DNA of 64,000 nt from Chloroflexota bacterium (GTDB lineage Bacteria; Chloroflexota; UBA6077; FW602-bin22; CADDYW01), in assembly GCA_021324795.1 (NCBI GenBank), contig JAJPIK010000044.1, positions 1 to 64,000 of the forward strand, given 5' to 3'. Within the stretch, counting starts at the first letter, position 1. Each line of letters opens with the position of its first letter. The notes beneath the pieces are model-generated. The model was given only the letters and a program-made list of their open reading frames with translations. It was not told the origin of the DNA and did not search any database. Shown piece after piece: positions 27,232 through 36,914 of this stretch. Both the position numbers and the translations under genes were made by a program.

Positions 27232-28920
27232 TTGGTCAGCTTTGACCCACGACATCAGAGTCGGATGATTACCGAGGGACGCGACCGAGCGCCCGCTCGG
27301 GCGATGTTGAAGGCAGTCGGTTTCACGGACGAGGACCTCTCACGTCCACTCGTCGGAGTTGCCCATAGCTGGATCGAATACGGTCCGTGTAACTACAACA
27401 TGCGTGACCTGGCGGTGCACATCAAGGAAGGCATCCGTCAGGCAGGGGGCACGCCGATCGAGATCAATACCGTCTCGATCAGCGATGGGATCACCATGGG
27501 AACCGAGGCAATGAAAGCCTCTTTGATCAGCCGTGAGGTGATCGCGGACTCGATCGAGCTCGTCGGCCGAGGGCAAGGGCTCGACGCGATCGTTATCCTG
27601 GTTGGCTGTGACAAGACGATTCCGGCCGGGGCGATGGCGCTGCTCCGATTGAATCTGCCTGGTCTGGTGCTCTATGGTGGGTCGATTATGCCAGGCCACC
27701 TACGCGGCCGTGACTTGACGATCATGGAAGTGTTCGAAGCGGTTGGTGCACACGCGGCTGGCAAGATCAGCGATGCCGAACTGACCGAAATCGAGAATTT
27801 TGCTTGTCCAGGAGCCGGGGCGTGTGGCGGACAGTATACCGCGAATACCATGGCCATGGCGTTGGAGTTTCTCGGCATCGCGCCGATGGGCAGCGGCAGT
27901 GTGCCAGCGGTCGACCACCGGAAAGCCGATGTAGCCGTTCGTTGCGGACGGCTGGTGATGGACCTATTGCGTCGGGGAGTGCGGCCACGTGATCTGGTCA
28001 CCCGTCAATCGCTCGAGAATGCTATTGCCGGGGTTGCTGCCTCGGGCGGCTCGACGAACGCGGTACTCCACTTGCTGGCGATTGCTCAGGAGGCCGGTAT
28101 TCCTCTGGCGATCGAGGATTTCGACACGGTGAATCAGCAGACGCCGATCCTGGTTGACCTTCGCCCCGGTGGTCGCTTTGTCGCGGTGGATCTCGATCGG
28201 GCCGGTGGGATTCCCTTGGTCGCCCAGCGTATGCTCGAAGGGGGCTACCTCGACGGCAGTCAGCAGACGGTGACCGGCCGAACGCTGGCTGAAGAGGCGG
28301 CCAAAGCGGTCGAAACACCGGGGCAAGAAGTGGTGCGACCCCTGACGTCACCGCTGAAGGCAGTTGGCGGACTGGCTATTCTCAAGGGCAATCTGGCGCC
28401 GGAAGGCTGTGTCGTCAAGCTGGCGGGCCACGAGCGGACCTATCATCGCGGTCCGGCGCGTGTCTTTGATCGCGAGGAAGACGCGATGGCCGCGGTGATT
28501 GGCCGGAAGATCAAGCCGGGAGATGTGGTGATCATCCGCTACGAGGGGCCGCGCGGAGGTCCAGGCATGCGCGAGATGCTGGGAGTCACCGGGGCGATTG
28601 TTGGCGCTGGGCTGGGTGAATCGGTGGCTTTGCTCACCGATGGCCGATTTAGCGGTGCTACCCACGGTCTGATGGTGGGACACATCGCACCGGAAGCGGC
28701 GCAAGGCGGGCCGATCGCCGTGGTCCAGGAGGGGGACGTCGTTGTCTTGGATGCTGAAAAGCGGCGACTCGACGTCGAGATCTCGGATGACGAGCTACGC
28801 CGGCGACTTGCGCGGTGGCAACGACCCCCATTGCGCTACACGAGTGGTGTCTTTGCGAAATACGCGGCGCTCGTTTCGTCGGCGTCGCGCGGGGCGGTGA
28901 TGGTGGCTCCTGAGCAATGA
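27232..28920 (+). CDS. ilvD: Dihydroxy-acid dehydratase
   Basis: A 562-residue IlvD/Edd family enzyme converting 2,3-dihydroxy-3-methylbutanoate (and the methylpentanoate homologue) to the 2-oxo acids of valine, leucine and isoleucine synthesis. Iron-sulfur cysteines are visible in [10 protein letters not shown] and [27 protein letters not shown]-like [15 protein letters not shown] and [16 protein letters not shown] are family hallmarks. The start is taken as TTG 27232 because AGGAGG lies eight bases upstream and gives a normal length; ATG 27265 is an alternative and the frame open to 27079 is too long. No other ilv gene is nearby. It overlaps the HD gene by ATGA. Confidence 0.93.
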   Translation: MVSFDPRHQSRMITEGRDRAPARAMLKAVGFTDEDLSRPLVGVAHSWIEYGPCNYNMRDLAVHIKEGIRQAGGTPIEINTVSISDGITMGTEAMKASLISREVIADSIELVGRGQGLDAIVILVGCDKTIPAGAMALLRLNLPGLVLYGGSIMPGHLRGRDLTIMEVFEAVGAHAAGKISDAELTEIENFACPGAGACGGQYTANTMAMALEFLGIAPMGSGSVPAVDHRKADVAVRCGRLVMDLLRRGVRPRDLVTRQSLENAIAGVAASGGSTNAVLHLLAIAQEAGIPLAIEDFDTVNQQTPILVDLRPGGRFVAVDLDRAGGIPLVAQRMLEGGYLDGSQQTVTGRTLAEEAAKAVETPGQEVVRPLTSPLKAVGGLAILKGNLAPEGCVVKLAGHERTYHRGPARVFDREEDAMAAVIGRKIKPGDVVIIRYEGPRGGPGMREMLGVTGAIVGAGLGESVALLTDGRFSGATHGLMVGHIAPEAAQGGPIAVVQEGDVVVLDAEKRRLDVEISDDELRRRLARWQRPPLRYTSGVFAKYAALVSSASRGAVMVAPEQ

Positions 28921-29849
28921 CCGAGAACCGCCGAATTATGGATGAGCGCGATAGCCAAAATGGGGAGCTGACCGACGATCATCTCCTCGTACCGCCGTCG
29001 GGCAATTTTGCCGTGCCGGCGCCGGAAGCAATGCCGATCGAAGAGCCCGCCGCCGAGGCGCATCCGCGGGTTCCGATTCATCTGCCAACACGTCACAATC
29101 CGACACTCCGAGCGATTCTCGATCAGATCAATGCCGACGACGACCTCTATGCGATCTGGCGCTGTGCGAACGTCAACGCGATGGATCGGCTCGGCATGAG
29201 TGACCACGGGCCGGTGCACGTCCAAATCGTCGCCAACATCGGCTTGCGTCTCTTTCGGTTGCTGACCAGTCGACAAATTATGCCCAGCGCAGTCGAGCAT
29301 CACCAACTGACGGTCGACGACGCTGAGGTGATCGTCGCCTTGGCCTGTTTACTCCACGATGTCGGGATGTCCATTCACCGCGACGATCACGAGCGGTACA
29401 GTCTATTCATCGCCCACGACAAGCTGCGCGAGCTCTTGCCCGACTTCTATCCACGTGCGGCCTGCCGGGTGATGATCTCGGAGATTCTCCACGCGATCAT
29501 TGCCCATCGCGCCGGTGGCCATCCCCTGACCTTGGAAGCCGGCATCGTCCGGGTGGCCGATGCGCTCGACATGGCCAAAGGGCGCTCACGGATCCCCTTC
29601 GAGGCTGGTCAGTTGAACATTCACTCGGTGTCAGCGGCGGCAATCGATCGCGTCTCAATCGCCCCTGGTGAAACTCGACCGATTCGGATCGAGATTCACA
29701 TGAACAACTCGGCCGGAATCTTCCAAGTTGATGGATTGCTCAAAGAGAAACTCCTTGGCTCAGGGCTGGAGCAATACGTCGACGTGACCGCGATGATCGA
29801 CGGTGAAGCCGAGAAGCGGCTCATCACCCTGGCGCGGCTGAGTCCGTAG
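28917..29849 (+). CDS. HD-domain phosphohydrolase
   Basis: A 310-residue metal-dependent HD protein. After an acidic, Pro-rich N-terminus (about 1-55) the HD core shows [33 protein letters not shown], a helix with [21 protein letters not shown] and [14 protein letters not shown]. These supply the H..HD..H..D metal ligands. The C-terminal 70 residues form an extra alpha-beta domain. Similar proteins are found in archaea and thermophiles and are uncharacterised; nucleotide or cyclic-nucleotide phosphohydrolysis is the likely chemistry. It overlaps ilvD by four bases and its end overlaps the convergent diguanylate cyclase gene by 26. Confidence 0.82.
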   Translation: MTENRRIMDERDSQNGELTDDHLLVPPSGNFAVPAPEAMPIEEPAAEAHPRVPIHLPTRHNPTLRAILDQINADDDLYAIWRCANVNAMDRLGMSDHGPVHVQIVANIGLRLFRLLTSRQIMPSAVEHHQLTVDDAEVIVALACLLHDVGMSIHRDDHERYSLFIAHDKLRELLPDFYPRAACRVMISEILHAIIAHRAGGHPLTLEAGIVRVADALDMAKGRSRIPFEAGQLNIHSVSAAAIDRVSIAPGETRPIRIEIHMNNSAGIFQVDGLLKEKLLGSGLEQYVDVTAMIDGEAEKRLITLARLSP

Positions 29850-31314
29850 CAATCCGGACACAATCACGACCGGCCGCTTTCGCCTGATAGAGGGCGGTGT
29901 CGGCCGCGTGAATCAAGAAGTCAGCGGTAACTTCGGAAGGATTAGCTGCAGCGCCGCCGACACTGACGCTGATTTTGATCCCCGAGATGATCGTGTTGTT
30001 CGCCTGCCAATCGTGAACTGCCTGGCGCATTTTTTCTCCGATTGCCGCGAGGCTTTCGACCGGCGCGCCGGGGAGAATAACTGCGAACTCTTCACCGCCA
30101 TAGCGTGCGACGACGTCGGTATGGCGTACCACCCGATTCAGAGCCTGACTGATCTCCCGGAGCACTTGATCGCCGATTTGATGGCCAAATTGATCGTTGA
30201 CGACCTTGAAATGGTCGATGTCGATCAAAAGGAGCCCGACTGGATAATTAAGCCGACGGGCGTGAATCAGTTCTTCGGCTAGCGCCTGATCGAAGCGTCG
30301 GCGGTTCGCGATGCCGGTGAGACTGTCGGTGATCATCAGACGGGCGGCCTCGGCGTACAGACGGACGTTTTCGAGGGCAATCCCGATCGTATCGACGAAG
30401 TCGCGCATCTGCTCGCGCTCGATCGGGATGATGCGATCGGCAGGCTTGGCCAAAATGAAGAGGAATGTGCCGATCAGTCTTCCCTGGACGTGCACCGGCA
30501 TGCAAACACCACCGTGCATGCCCAGAATGTGCTCGGCTTCGTCTGCAGTGGCCTTCGGCACGGTGGGCGAGATAAAATCCGCCAAGTGCTCGGCTTGGCG
30601 AGGTGTGCCGTGGAGAGCTACCTCGTGAATGAGATTTTGGGGCGGGTCGTAGGATGCCAGGTATTCGCGCAGCGGACGATCGAGAAATGAGAGAGCCGCG
30701 TGAATCAATGGGGTGTCAGTGACAGCGTAGGCTTGGACGATCTTCGCTACTGTGTCGACAGTCGAAAGGAGGCCAGCTAAAAACGAGGAATCGCTGCCAA
30801 AAACCGTTGGCACCGCATCGACGACGCGCTGGGCAAGATCGGACACTTCGACGGTATTGACGAGAATCGTGGTGAGGTGGCGTAAAGCGTTGAGACGCTG
30901 CGTGTGCTGACGAAGCGCCGTCTCAATCTGCCGAGTGTGGAGTAGGCCGCGAACCCGGGCAAGGAGCTCCTCGTTATCGAAGGGCTTCGGGAGGAAGTCG
31001 TCAGCGCCAGCATCAAGGCCAGCAATCCGATCCGGCGTTTGGCCGTGGGCGCTCAAGAGAATGATCGGATGCCGTGCTAAATGTGCGCTGGCCCGGGCTT
31101 GCTGACAAAGCTCTAAGCCAGATCCATCCGGGAGCATGACGTCGAGTACGGTGATATCGGCATCAGGCATGCGCTCGCGCGCGGCGGCGAGTGTGCTGGC
31201 GGTCAGCACCTGGTAGCCATCGCTTTCAAACAAATCGCGCAGTAAGCCAGCGACGGAATGATCATCCTCGACGATAAGGACGCGGTAGGGTTGACGCGGC
31301 TGATTCTCATCCAT
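29824..31314 (-). CDS. Response regulator-GAF-GGDEF diguanylate cyclase
   Basis: A 496-residue PleD/WspR-like enzyme. The receiver domain has VEDD, phospho-acceptor Asp in ADITVLDVMLPDGSG and the Lys in DFLPKPF. A GAF-type domain occupies about residues 150-320 (GTFLFILAKPADRIIP, IEREQMRDFVDTIGIALENV). The GGDEF domain is active-looking: DSLTGIANRRRFD, IDHFKVVNDQFGHQIGDQVL and YGGEEF, with an I-site RHTD five residues before GGEEF for product inhibition. It should make cyclic-di-GMP. ATG 31314 (MDENQPRQPYRVL) is chosen over the upstream frame start at 31359. It could supply the signal read by the MshEN-glycosyltransferase about 10 kb away. Confidence 0.9.
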   Translation of the reverse strand: MDENQPRQPYRVLIVEDDHSVAGLLRDLFESDGYQVLTASTLAAARERMPDADITVLDVMLPDGSGLELCQQARASAHLARHPIILLSAHGQTPDRIAGLDAGADDFLPKPFDNEELLARVRGLLHTRQIETALRQHTQRLNALRHLTTILVNTVEVSDLAQRVVDAVPTVFGSDSSFLAGLLSTVDTVAKIVQAYAVTDTPLIHAALSFLDRPLREYLASYDPPQNLIHEVALHGTPRQAEHLADFISPTVPKATADEAEHILGMHGGVCMPVHVQGRLIGTFLFILAKPADRIIPIEREQMRDFVDTIGIALENVRLYAEAARLMITDSLTGIANRRRFDQALAEELIHARRLNYPVGLLLIDIDHFKVVNDQFGHQIGDQVLREISQALNRVVRHTDVVARYGGEEFAVILPGAPVESLAAIGEKMRQAVHDWQANNTIISGIKISVSVGGAAANPSEVTADFLIHAADTALYQAKAAGRDCVRIATDSAAPG

Positions 31315-31388
31315 TTGCTCTAGTTTACCCCGTGCTCGATTGCTCTTGGGGGGATCCAATCTCCCATCTTCTGGGGGGGCCGAAAGTC

Positions 31389-32321
31389 CTATAGATGCAG
31401 AATCGCGTAGACGACGTAGACCATGAGTAAGAGTGCACCTTCAACTCGGCCAACTTTTCCCCGAGCCAGAAAGAGCGTCGCCAGCCAGGTAGCACCTACT
31501 AAGAAAGGCCAGTCGAGAGTGCGAATCTCGGCCGGTATCACGACGGGCGCGGCCAAAGCGATCAGTCCAAGATTGAACAAGAGAAAATAGAGTAGCGTTC
31601 CGACCAGATTGCCCGCGCTGATCTCCGGATGCCCTTCACGGCTTGGGATGGCCTGGCGAACGATCTCTTCGAGCTCGATAACCGCGGGTGTCACAACCAT
31701 GCCCATCAACAGGACCGGTATGCCGAGCGTGGCCACGACCCGCTGGGCGCCGCTTGCCACTAGCTCACCGCCGATGCCAATCGCTACCAGGCCGAAGATG
31801 GTTTTGCCCACTGCTTCAGGCCACTCTGCCTTTTCGGAGAGCGCTTCCCGTATCTCTTCGTTCTCCAGCAAGGAATGGGTGCGTGATGCAGCAATCAGGT
31901 AAGCCATCGCCACGGCGAAGGCGAGCAGTAGGATCACTCCGACCAGGCGATTTGTCGAGCTGCCAAAGATCTCCAGGCCGGGTAAGAGGGGAGTCAGGGC
32001 GAGGACGATCAGGAAACCGGGCGGAAGATGGACTCGGACCGGATAGAGGACGGCGCCCAAGCCAAGGGCGACGCAGATGAGGAAGATCGCTCCACCAAAA
32101 ACAGTGCCAAGGGCGATTGGAGCACTGCCACGAAAAGCCGCGATGACTCCGATTGCAATGTTCTCGGCTTCGAAGCCGGAAAGCGCCGCGCCAATCGCGA
32201 ACGTGGAAAGCGCGGTGAGACGCGCAAGGAGGACTAGACCTTCCAGCAGACGCTCAGTTGCCCAAATCGCCAGAATAGCGCCCAACAAGAACAGGGCTAA
32301 CGCGATCAGCTCGGCGGGCAC
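31389..32321 (-). CDS. Sodium/calcium exchanger family membrane protein
   Basis: A 310-residue CaCA-family antiporter with about ten membrane helices in two inverted halves. Alpha-repeat 1 reads GFEAENIAIGVIAAFRGSAP and alpha-repeat 2 VTPAVIELEEIVRQAIPS with PEISAGNLVGTLLYFLLFN, each holding the conserved acidic and polar residues. It should exchange a cation, likely Ca2+, for Na+ or H+. It lies 30 bases after mutS2 on the same strand and may be co-transcribed with it. Confidence 0.85.
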   Translation of the reverse strand: MPAELIALALFLLGAILAIWATERLLEGLVLLARLTALSTFAIGAALSGFEAENIAIGVIAAFRGSAPIALGTVFGGAIFLICVALGLGAVLYPVRVHLPPGFLIVLALTPLLPGLEIFGSSTNRLVGVILLLAFAVAMAYLIAASRTHSLLENEEIREALSEKAEWPEAVGKTIFGLVAIGIGGELVASGAQRVVATLGIPVLLMGMVVTPAVIELEEIVRQAIPSREGHPEISAGNLVGTLLYFLLFNLGLIALAAPVVIPAEIRTLDWPFLVGATWLATLFLARGKVGRVEGALLLMVYVVYAILHL

Positions 32322-32351
32322 TCCATCCTCTAGCAGACGTAATTGGGAGTC

Positions 32352-34745
32352 TCAGAGCGCCAGATGGGCGACGGTCGCTCCTTCCCCTCCCTCACGTTGA
32401 TCGGCGGTTTCGAATTGACTGACTAGCCCGGTGCTGGCAAGGTAATCGCGAACCACCTGACGGAGCACGCCGGTGCCTTTGCCGTGAACGATCCGGACGC
32501 TTGAAAGGCCAGCCATGTAGGCGTCGTTCAAGTAGCGCTCGAGCTCGGGAACGACCTGCTCGGCACGCCAGCCGCGAAGGTCGAGCTGACGCGGCGGCGC
32601 TTCCCGCCGCTCCAGATTCCAGACCGTTGGCCCGGTCGCGACGCGCGGGACGGTCACCTCCGCAGCGCGGCCCAAGCGCTCGACGTCGTCGGTGCCTACT
32701 TTCAGCTTGAAATTGCCGATGTGGACTTCCACTGCCGCGCCATCGTCGAGGATTGCCACGACCTCCCCATCGCGCTCGAGGCTGCGCACCCTCACTCGGT
32801 CCCCAACTGCCACCCGGCCCGCCCCGGCGGGCCGGGGGAGCGATGGGAGCCCGGGGAGACGGGATGGCATTGCGGCTGGACGCGCCATCTGCCGACTCGC
32901 TGCTTCGAGCGCTTGCGCCGCGGCGACCAGCTCGCCGCGGCTGCGCTCCGTACGTTGCAGCACGGCCGCGGCCTGGCGGAGCTGGGCCCGCAGGTCGGCT
33001 AACTCATTTTCCGCCTCCTGTCGGGCTCGTCGGAGCAGCTCGCGCCGCTCTTCTTCGATGTGATCCAGGCGACGGACGAGCTCGGCCCGAATCCGCGCGA
33101 TATCCTGACGTTCGGCCTCGAGCGCGGCCAGTGTCTGTTCGGCACGTCGCCGTTCGGCATGAATGCCTTCCAGCAGATTCTCTACCTGAATCTGGCCTGG
33201 GTCGAGCAACCGTTCTGCCTCATCTAAAATAGTTCGTTCCAGGCCTAGGCGAGCGGCAATCGCGAGCGCATTACTCCGACCGGGCAGACCGATCTGCAGG
33301 CGATAGGTTGGCGTCAGCGTTTCTGGATTGAACTCGACCGAGGCGTTGGTCATGCCCGGCGTGTCGTGGGCAAATGCTTTCAGTTCGCTGTAATGGGTCG
33401 TGGCGATGACCCAGGCGCCGCGGTTAAGCAGATAACGCAGGATCGCGCGCGCGAGCGCGGAACCCTCGGCCGGATCAGTGCCGGCCCCGACTTCGTCCAA
33501 CAGGACAAGAACGTTGGCCCTGGCGGCTTCGACAATCGCCACGACGTTGCGCAGGTGGGATGAAAAGGTCGACAGGCTCTGCTCGATGCTTTGCTCGTCG
33601 CCAATGTCGGCGCGAACGTCGTCGAAGATGTGAATCTGCGAGCCAGGATCGGCCGGAATGTGGAGACCCGCTTGCGCCATCAGCGTAAGCAGACCGGCTG
33701 TTTTGAGCGCAACCGTCTTACCGCCGGTGTTGGGTCCGGTGATCACCATAACCTGGAAGTCATCACCGAGCCAGAGATTGATTGGCACGGCACGGCCGTG
33801 CAACAGCGGATGGCGGGCGTTGATCAGCCGGAGGCCACGGCTGCCGACCGCACCAGGGTTGATCTCTAGAATCGGCTCAGTGGCTTGCTGCTCGGCGGCG
33901 AGTCGCGCCTTGGCAAGCGCAAAGTCGACGCTGGCGAGCGCGGTAACACTCGCCTCGATTGCCTCGGCGTGGCTGGCGACCTGATCGCTCAGTTCCCGCA
34001 TGATGCGCTCGATTTCATGCTGCTCTTCGAGCTGAAGCTCACGCCAGCGGTTGTTGAGATCAACCGTGGCCAGCGGCTCGACGTAGATCGTCTGACCACT
34101 CGACGACCTGTCGTGAATCAGGCCTCGCAACTGGCCGCGTGCGTCGGAGCGCACTGGGACGACGTAGCGTCCTTCGCGCATGGTAATGACTGGCTCTTGA
34201 AGGGCATGACGATAGGTGCCACCATAGACGATGTCGTGTAGACGATCTAGCAGGCGCTGATGGGCGATCCGGATCTCCGAGCGCAATCGGGCGAGCTCGG
34301 GGCTGGCCGAGTCCAGGACATCGCCGGCCTCGCCGAGGCAGCGGCCGATCGCGCGCTCGAGCGCGGGGCAGTCGACGATCTCGCTGGCTAGCTCGGCGAG
34401 CTTCGGCGCGAGGGAGGAAAGCGAAGTGACCGCAGCTCGCACGGCGCGAGCGCTGATGATCGTCGCCCGGATCGCGAGCAGCTCCTGCGCGTCAAGTAAA
34501 CCCCCGCGGCGAGCCCGGTCGGCGAACGGTCGGACGTCGGTCGCGGCACCAACCGTCAGGCCGGGCCGCTGATTAAGCACGCGAACTGCTTCGCTGGTAA
34601 GAGACTGGCGCTGGGCGACCAGGATTCCGTCTGTGCTCGGCTCGATGGCCAGGGCAAGGTCCTTGCTAGCAGAGAAGCCACAGAAGGATGCTAATTGGCC
34701 GCGAATCCGCGGAAATTCAAGTAGCTCGAGAGTTTTCTGATTCAC
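32352..34745 (-). CDS. mutS2: Endonuclease MutS2
   Basis: A 797-residue MutS2. It lacks the mismatch-recognition domain I. It has the clamp/lever coiled coils, Walker A ITGPNTGGKTVALKTAG, Walker B VLVLLDEVGAGTDP and ATTHYSELKAFA. A long Glu/Arg coiled coil (about 500-620) and a KOW-like segment (VGDRVRVRSLERDGEVVAIL) precede the C-terminal Smr nuclease domain (LDLRGWRAEQVVPELERYL, VRIVHGKGTGVLRQVV). MutS2 acts on recombination intermediates and on stalled or collided ribosomes in bacteria. GTG 34745 with AGAGGATC upstream starts MNQKTLELLEFPRI and is preferred over the longer frame from 34817. Confidence 0.93.
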   Translation of the reverse strand: MNQKTLELLEFPRIRGQLASFCGFSASKDLALAIEPSTDGILVAQRQSLTSEAVRVLNQRPGLTVGAATDVRPFADRARRGGLLDAQELLAIRATIISARAVRAAVTSLSSLAPKLAELASEIVDCPALERAIGRCLGEAGDVLDSASPELARLRSEIRIAHQRLLDRLHDIVYGGTYRHALQEPVITMREGRYVVPVRSDARGQLRGLIHDRSSSGQTIYVEPLATVDLNNRWRELQLEEQHEIERIMRELSDQVASHAEAIEASVTALASVDFALAKARLAAEQQATEPILEINPGAVGSRGLRLINARHPLLHGRAVPINLWLGDDFQVMVITGPNTGGKTVALKTAGLLTLMAQAGLHIPADPGSQIHIFDDVRADIGDEQSIEQSLSTFSSHLRNVVAIVEAARANVLVLLDEVGAGTDPAEGSALARAILRYLLNRGAWVIATTHYSELKAFAHDTPGMTNASVEFNPETLTPTYRLQIGLPGRSNALAIAARLGLERTILDEAERLLDPGQIQVENLLEGIHAERRRAEQTLAALEAERQDIARIRAELVRRLDHIEEERRELLRRARQEAENELADLRAQLRQAAAVLQRTERSRGELVAAAQALEAASRQMARPAAMPSRLPGLPSLPRPAGAGRVAVGDRVRVRSLERDGEVVAILDDGAAVEVHIGNFKLKVGTDDVERLGRAAEVTVPRVATGPTVWNLERREAPPRQLDLRGWRAEQVVPELERYLNDAYMAGLSSVRIVHGKGTGVLRQVVRDYLASTGLVSQFETADQREGGEGATVAHLAL

Positions 34746-34843
34746 GTTTTGATCCTCTAGCGCCGGTCGGATCGGTTGAGCTGGCACCCAGGCAGAGTCC
34801 TCACCCCCGCCGATCAAATCAGCGCCAGCGTGGACACAAAGAT

Positions 34844-34867
34844 CGGCGGGTCACCATCGACCCGCCG
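34844..34867. repeat. Short GC hairpin between divergent mutS2 and yihY genes
   Basis: CGGCGGGTC (34844-34852) and GACCCGCCG (34859-34867) pair perfectly around a six-base loop. No long T-run follows in either direction. It sits in the leader between two divergent genes, so an operator or an RNA structure at the 5' end of one transcript is more likely than a terminator. Confidence 0.6.
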
Positions 34868-34923
34868 AGGTTTTCGCAGGTTTAGAGTATACTTGACCAA
34901 TTATATCACAGAAGGAGGGGAAC

Positions 34924-35784
34924 ATGCGCGCGCTGGAGATTGCCCGGGAAACGGTTGCCGCGTTTCAGCGTGATCGTGGAACGACCTATGCCGCGGTCAT
35001 TGCCTATTATACCCTCTTGTCGGTTTTCCCGCTCATTCTTGGCATGATCGCGGTGTTGGGCATTGTCTTCAGCGATCCGAGTGTGCGCGCTCAGTTCATC
35101 TCGTCCGTTGCTGGGCTCTTTCCGGGTTCGGCTAGTTTCATCCAACAAACGGTGCAGCAGGTCATGCGGGGGCGGGAGACCGCGGGGATCATCGCGGTGA
35201 TTGGCCTAATCTGGTCGGCAAGTGGCGTTTTCGGGGCGATCACCCAAGCTCTCGACGTGATTTGGGCGGTTCCCCACGGTCGCGGGTTGATCCAGAGCAC
35301 GGCACTGGCGGTGGGGATGGTTCTCGGGGTGGGAATCATCTTCGTCGCTTCGCTTCTTCTAAGCACAGCCCTGTCAGTGGCCGTGAACTACCACCTGCCC
35401 TTGCTCGACTGGTCACTGACGAGTATTCCACTGTTCTTCCCATTGCTCTCCTTGGCGTTGCCCTGGCTGGTTACCTTTGGCATCTTCGTCGGGCTCTACT
35501 GGTTCGTGCCCAACACGCCGTTGACCTGGCCCGATGCCTGGCCAGGTGCAGTGCTGGCGAGTGCGTTGTTCGAGGTCAGCAAACAGGTGTTCGTTTGGTA
35601 TCTCGCGAATTTTACCCACTACACTGCCGTTTACGGCTCGATTGGCATCGTGATCGCCTTTCTGACCTGGGCGTACTACGTGGCAATCATCCTGCTGATC
35701 GGCGGCGAGCTGAATGCCACCCTTGCCCGCTGGCGGCGAGGGGAGCGTCGGTTACATCGTCACAGCTCTGGATCGTCAAAATAG
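34924..35784 (+). CDS. YihY/BrkB family inner-membrane protein
   Basis: A 286-residue protein with six membrane helices and the family hallmarks: TYAAVIAYYTLLSVFPLI near the start, GVFGAITQALDVIW in the middle, and PGAVLASALFEVSKQVFVWY plus YGSIGIVIAFLTWAYYVAIILLIGGELNA at the end. YihY-type proteins were once called RNase BN by mistake; their true function is not settled. The GAAGGAGGGG site sits ideally before ATG 34924. The last 25 bases overlap the convergent decarboxylase gene. Confidence 0.88.
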   Translation: MRALEIARETVAAFQRDRGTTYAAVIAYYTLLSVFPLILGMIAVLGIVFSDPSVRAQFISSVAGLFPGSASFIQQTVQQVMRGRETAGIIAVIGLIWSASGVFGAITQALDVIWAVPHGRGLIQSTALAVGMVLGVGIIFVASLLLSTALSVAVNYHLPLLDWSLTSIPLFFPLLSLALPWLVTFGIFVGLYWFVPNTPLTWPDAWPGAVLASALFEVSKQVFVWYLANFTHYTAVYGSIGIVIAFLTWAYYVAIILLIGGELNATLARWRRGERRLHRHSSGSSK

Positions 35785-36914
35785 TGGACAGTGGGTGGGG
35801 GCCAGCCGTTAAATGACGAGGCGTAGGCCAGAGTATAGGCCCCGGCGTTGGGAAAGTATACGCGCTCGCCGACCGCCAACTCTGGCAAAGCGATTGATTC
35901 GGCGATGATGTCTACGCTGTCGCAGCTCGGGCCAGCCAGGACTACCTTGGCGAGCGGGCCGTCGGCGGTCGTCGCGACCTGGTAAGAAAAGCCCTCGATT
36001 GCTTCCATAAGCGCGTTGAAAACACCGGCGTCGAGGTAGAGCCATTGCTGATCGCCACGCCGCGCTTTGCCGATGACCGTGGCGCCGAGGATGGCAGCAT
36101 CGCCGACGATCGCGCGCCCCGGCTCGAGGGCAAGCCGCGCCTCCTTGGGGAAGCGCGCGGTGACAGCTCGCTGAACTACCTTGCCAATCTCTTCGAGACA
36201 AGGGATTTCTCGAGTGTGCTGGACCGGGAAGCCCCCGCCAATGCTCAGGAAGCGGAGGTCGAGACCATGGCGCTCTGCCTCGTTCCATACGTCGGCAGTG
36301 CTAGCCAAGGCGGTGTCCCAGCTCTGGGACACGCGACATTGTGAGCCGACGTGGAAAGTCGTACCAACTGGATTCAAGCCATAGTCGCGGGAGCGATCGA
36401 GGAGGGCAACTGCTTCATCACCGGCGACGCCATATTTGCGCGCGAGTGGCCATTCGCTGCCGCTGTTGTCGACGAGCAAGCGCACGAAAACCGCGCTGCC
36501 CGGGGCGTGACGGGCGAGCTTGACCAACTCATCCGGGGAATCTACCGCGAAGGCCTCGATGCCAGCAGCAGCCGCTCGGCGGATGAAGCCGGGCGTTTTG
36601 ATTGGATTGCTGGAGAGCAAGCGCAAAGGCGAGTCAAAGTCCTGGAGCAGGTCAAGCTCACCTTCGGAGGAGATCTCAAACCCGGTTCCTTCGCTCGCCA
36701 ATACCGCTAAAACACCGGGATGAGCGTTCGCTTTCACCGCGTAGAACAGGTCAGCGCCGGGAAAGACCTCGCGGAAGCGACGGACGTTGGTCCGCAGCCG
36801 TTCTGTCGCGATCGCCAGGAAAGGCGTTTCCAATGATTGGGTCAACTCGATGAATCGTGCGATGGCAGCGTTGGCGGCGGGAGCCGCCGCCACGTGCAGG
36901 CGAAATGTGCTCAT
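35760..36914 (-). CDS. PLP-dependent ornithine/lysine decarboxylase family enzyme
   Basis: A 384-residue fold III (alanine-racemase-like) decarboxylase. The PLP lysine lies in FYAVKANAHPGVL, the glycine loop in LSIGGGFPVQH, the phosphate-binding EPGRAIVG, and the catalytic cysteine loop GPSCDSVDII, which matches ornithine decarboxylase rather than diaminopimelate decarboxylase (GPxCES). It therefore likely makes putrescine from ornithine. ATG 36914 overlaps the speE stop by ATGA; the upstream in-frame extension is discarded. Paired with speE it would provide the diamine acceptor for spermidine synthesis. Confidence 0.85.
   Translation of the reverse strand: MSTFRLHVAAAPAANAAIARFIELTQSLETPFLAIATERLRTNVRRFREVFPGADLFYAVKANAHPGVLAVLASEGTGFEISSEGELDLLQDFDSPLRLLSSNPIKTPGFIRRAAAAGIEAFAVDSPDELVKLARHAPGSAVFVRLLVDNSGSEWPLARKYGVAGDEAVALLDRSRDYGLNPVGTTFHVGSQCRVSQSWDTALASTADVWNEAERHGLDLRFLSIGGGFPVQHTREIPCLEEIGKVVQRAVTARFPKEARLALEPGRAIVGDAAILGATVIGKARRGDQQWLYLDAGVFNALMEAIEGFSYQVATTADGPLAKVVLAGPSCDSVDIIAESIALPELAVGERVYFPNAGAYTLAYASSFNGWPPPTVHYFDDPEL

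Noticed and set aside
29913-30101. Small frames inside the diguanylate cyclase gene
   Set aside because: Out-of-frame shadows without start signals.
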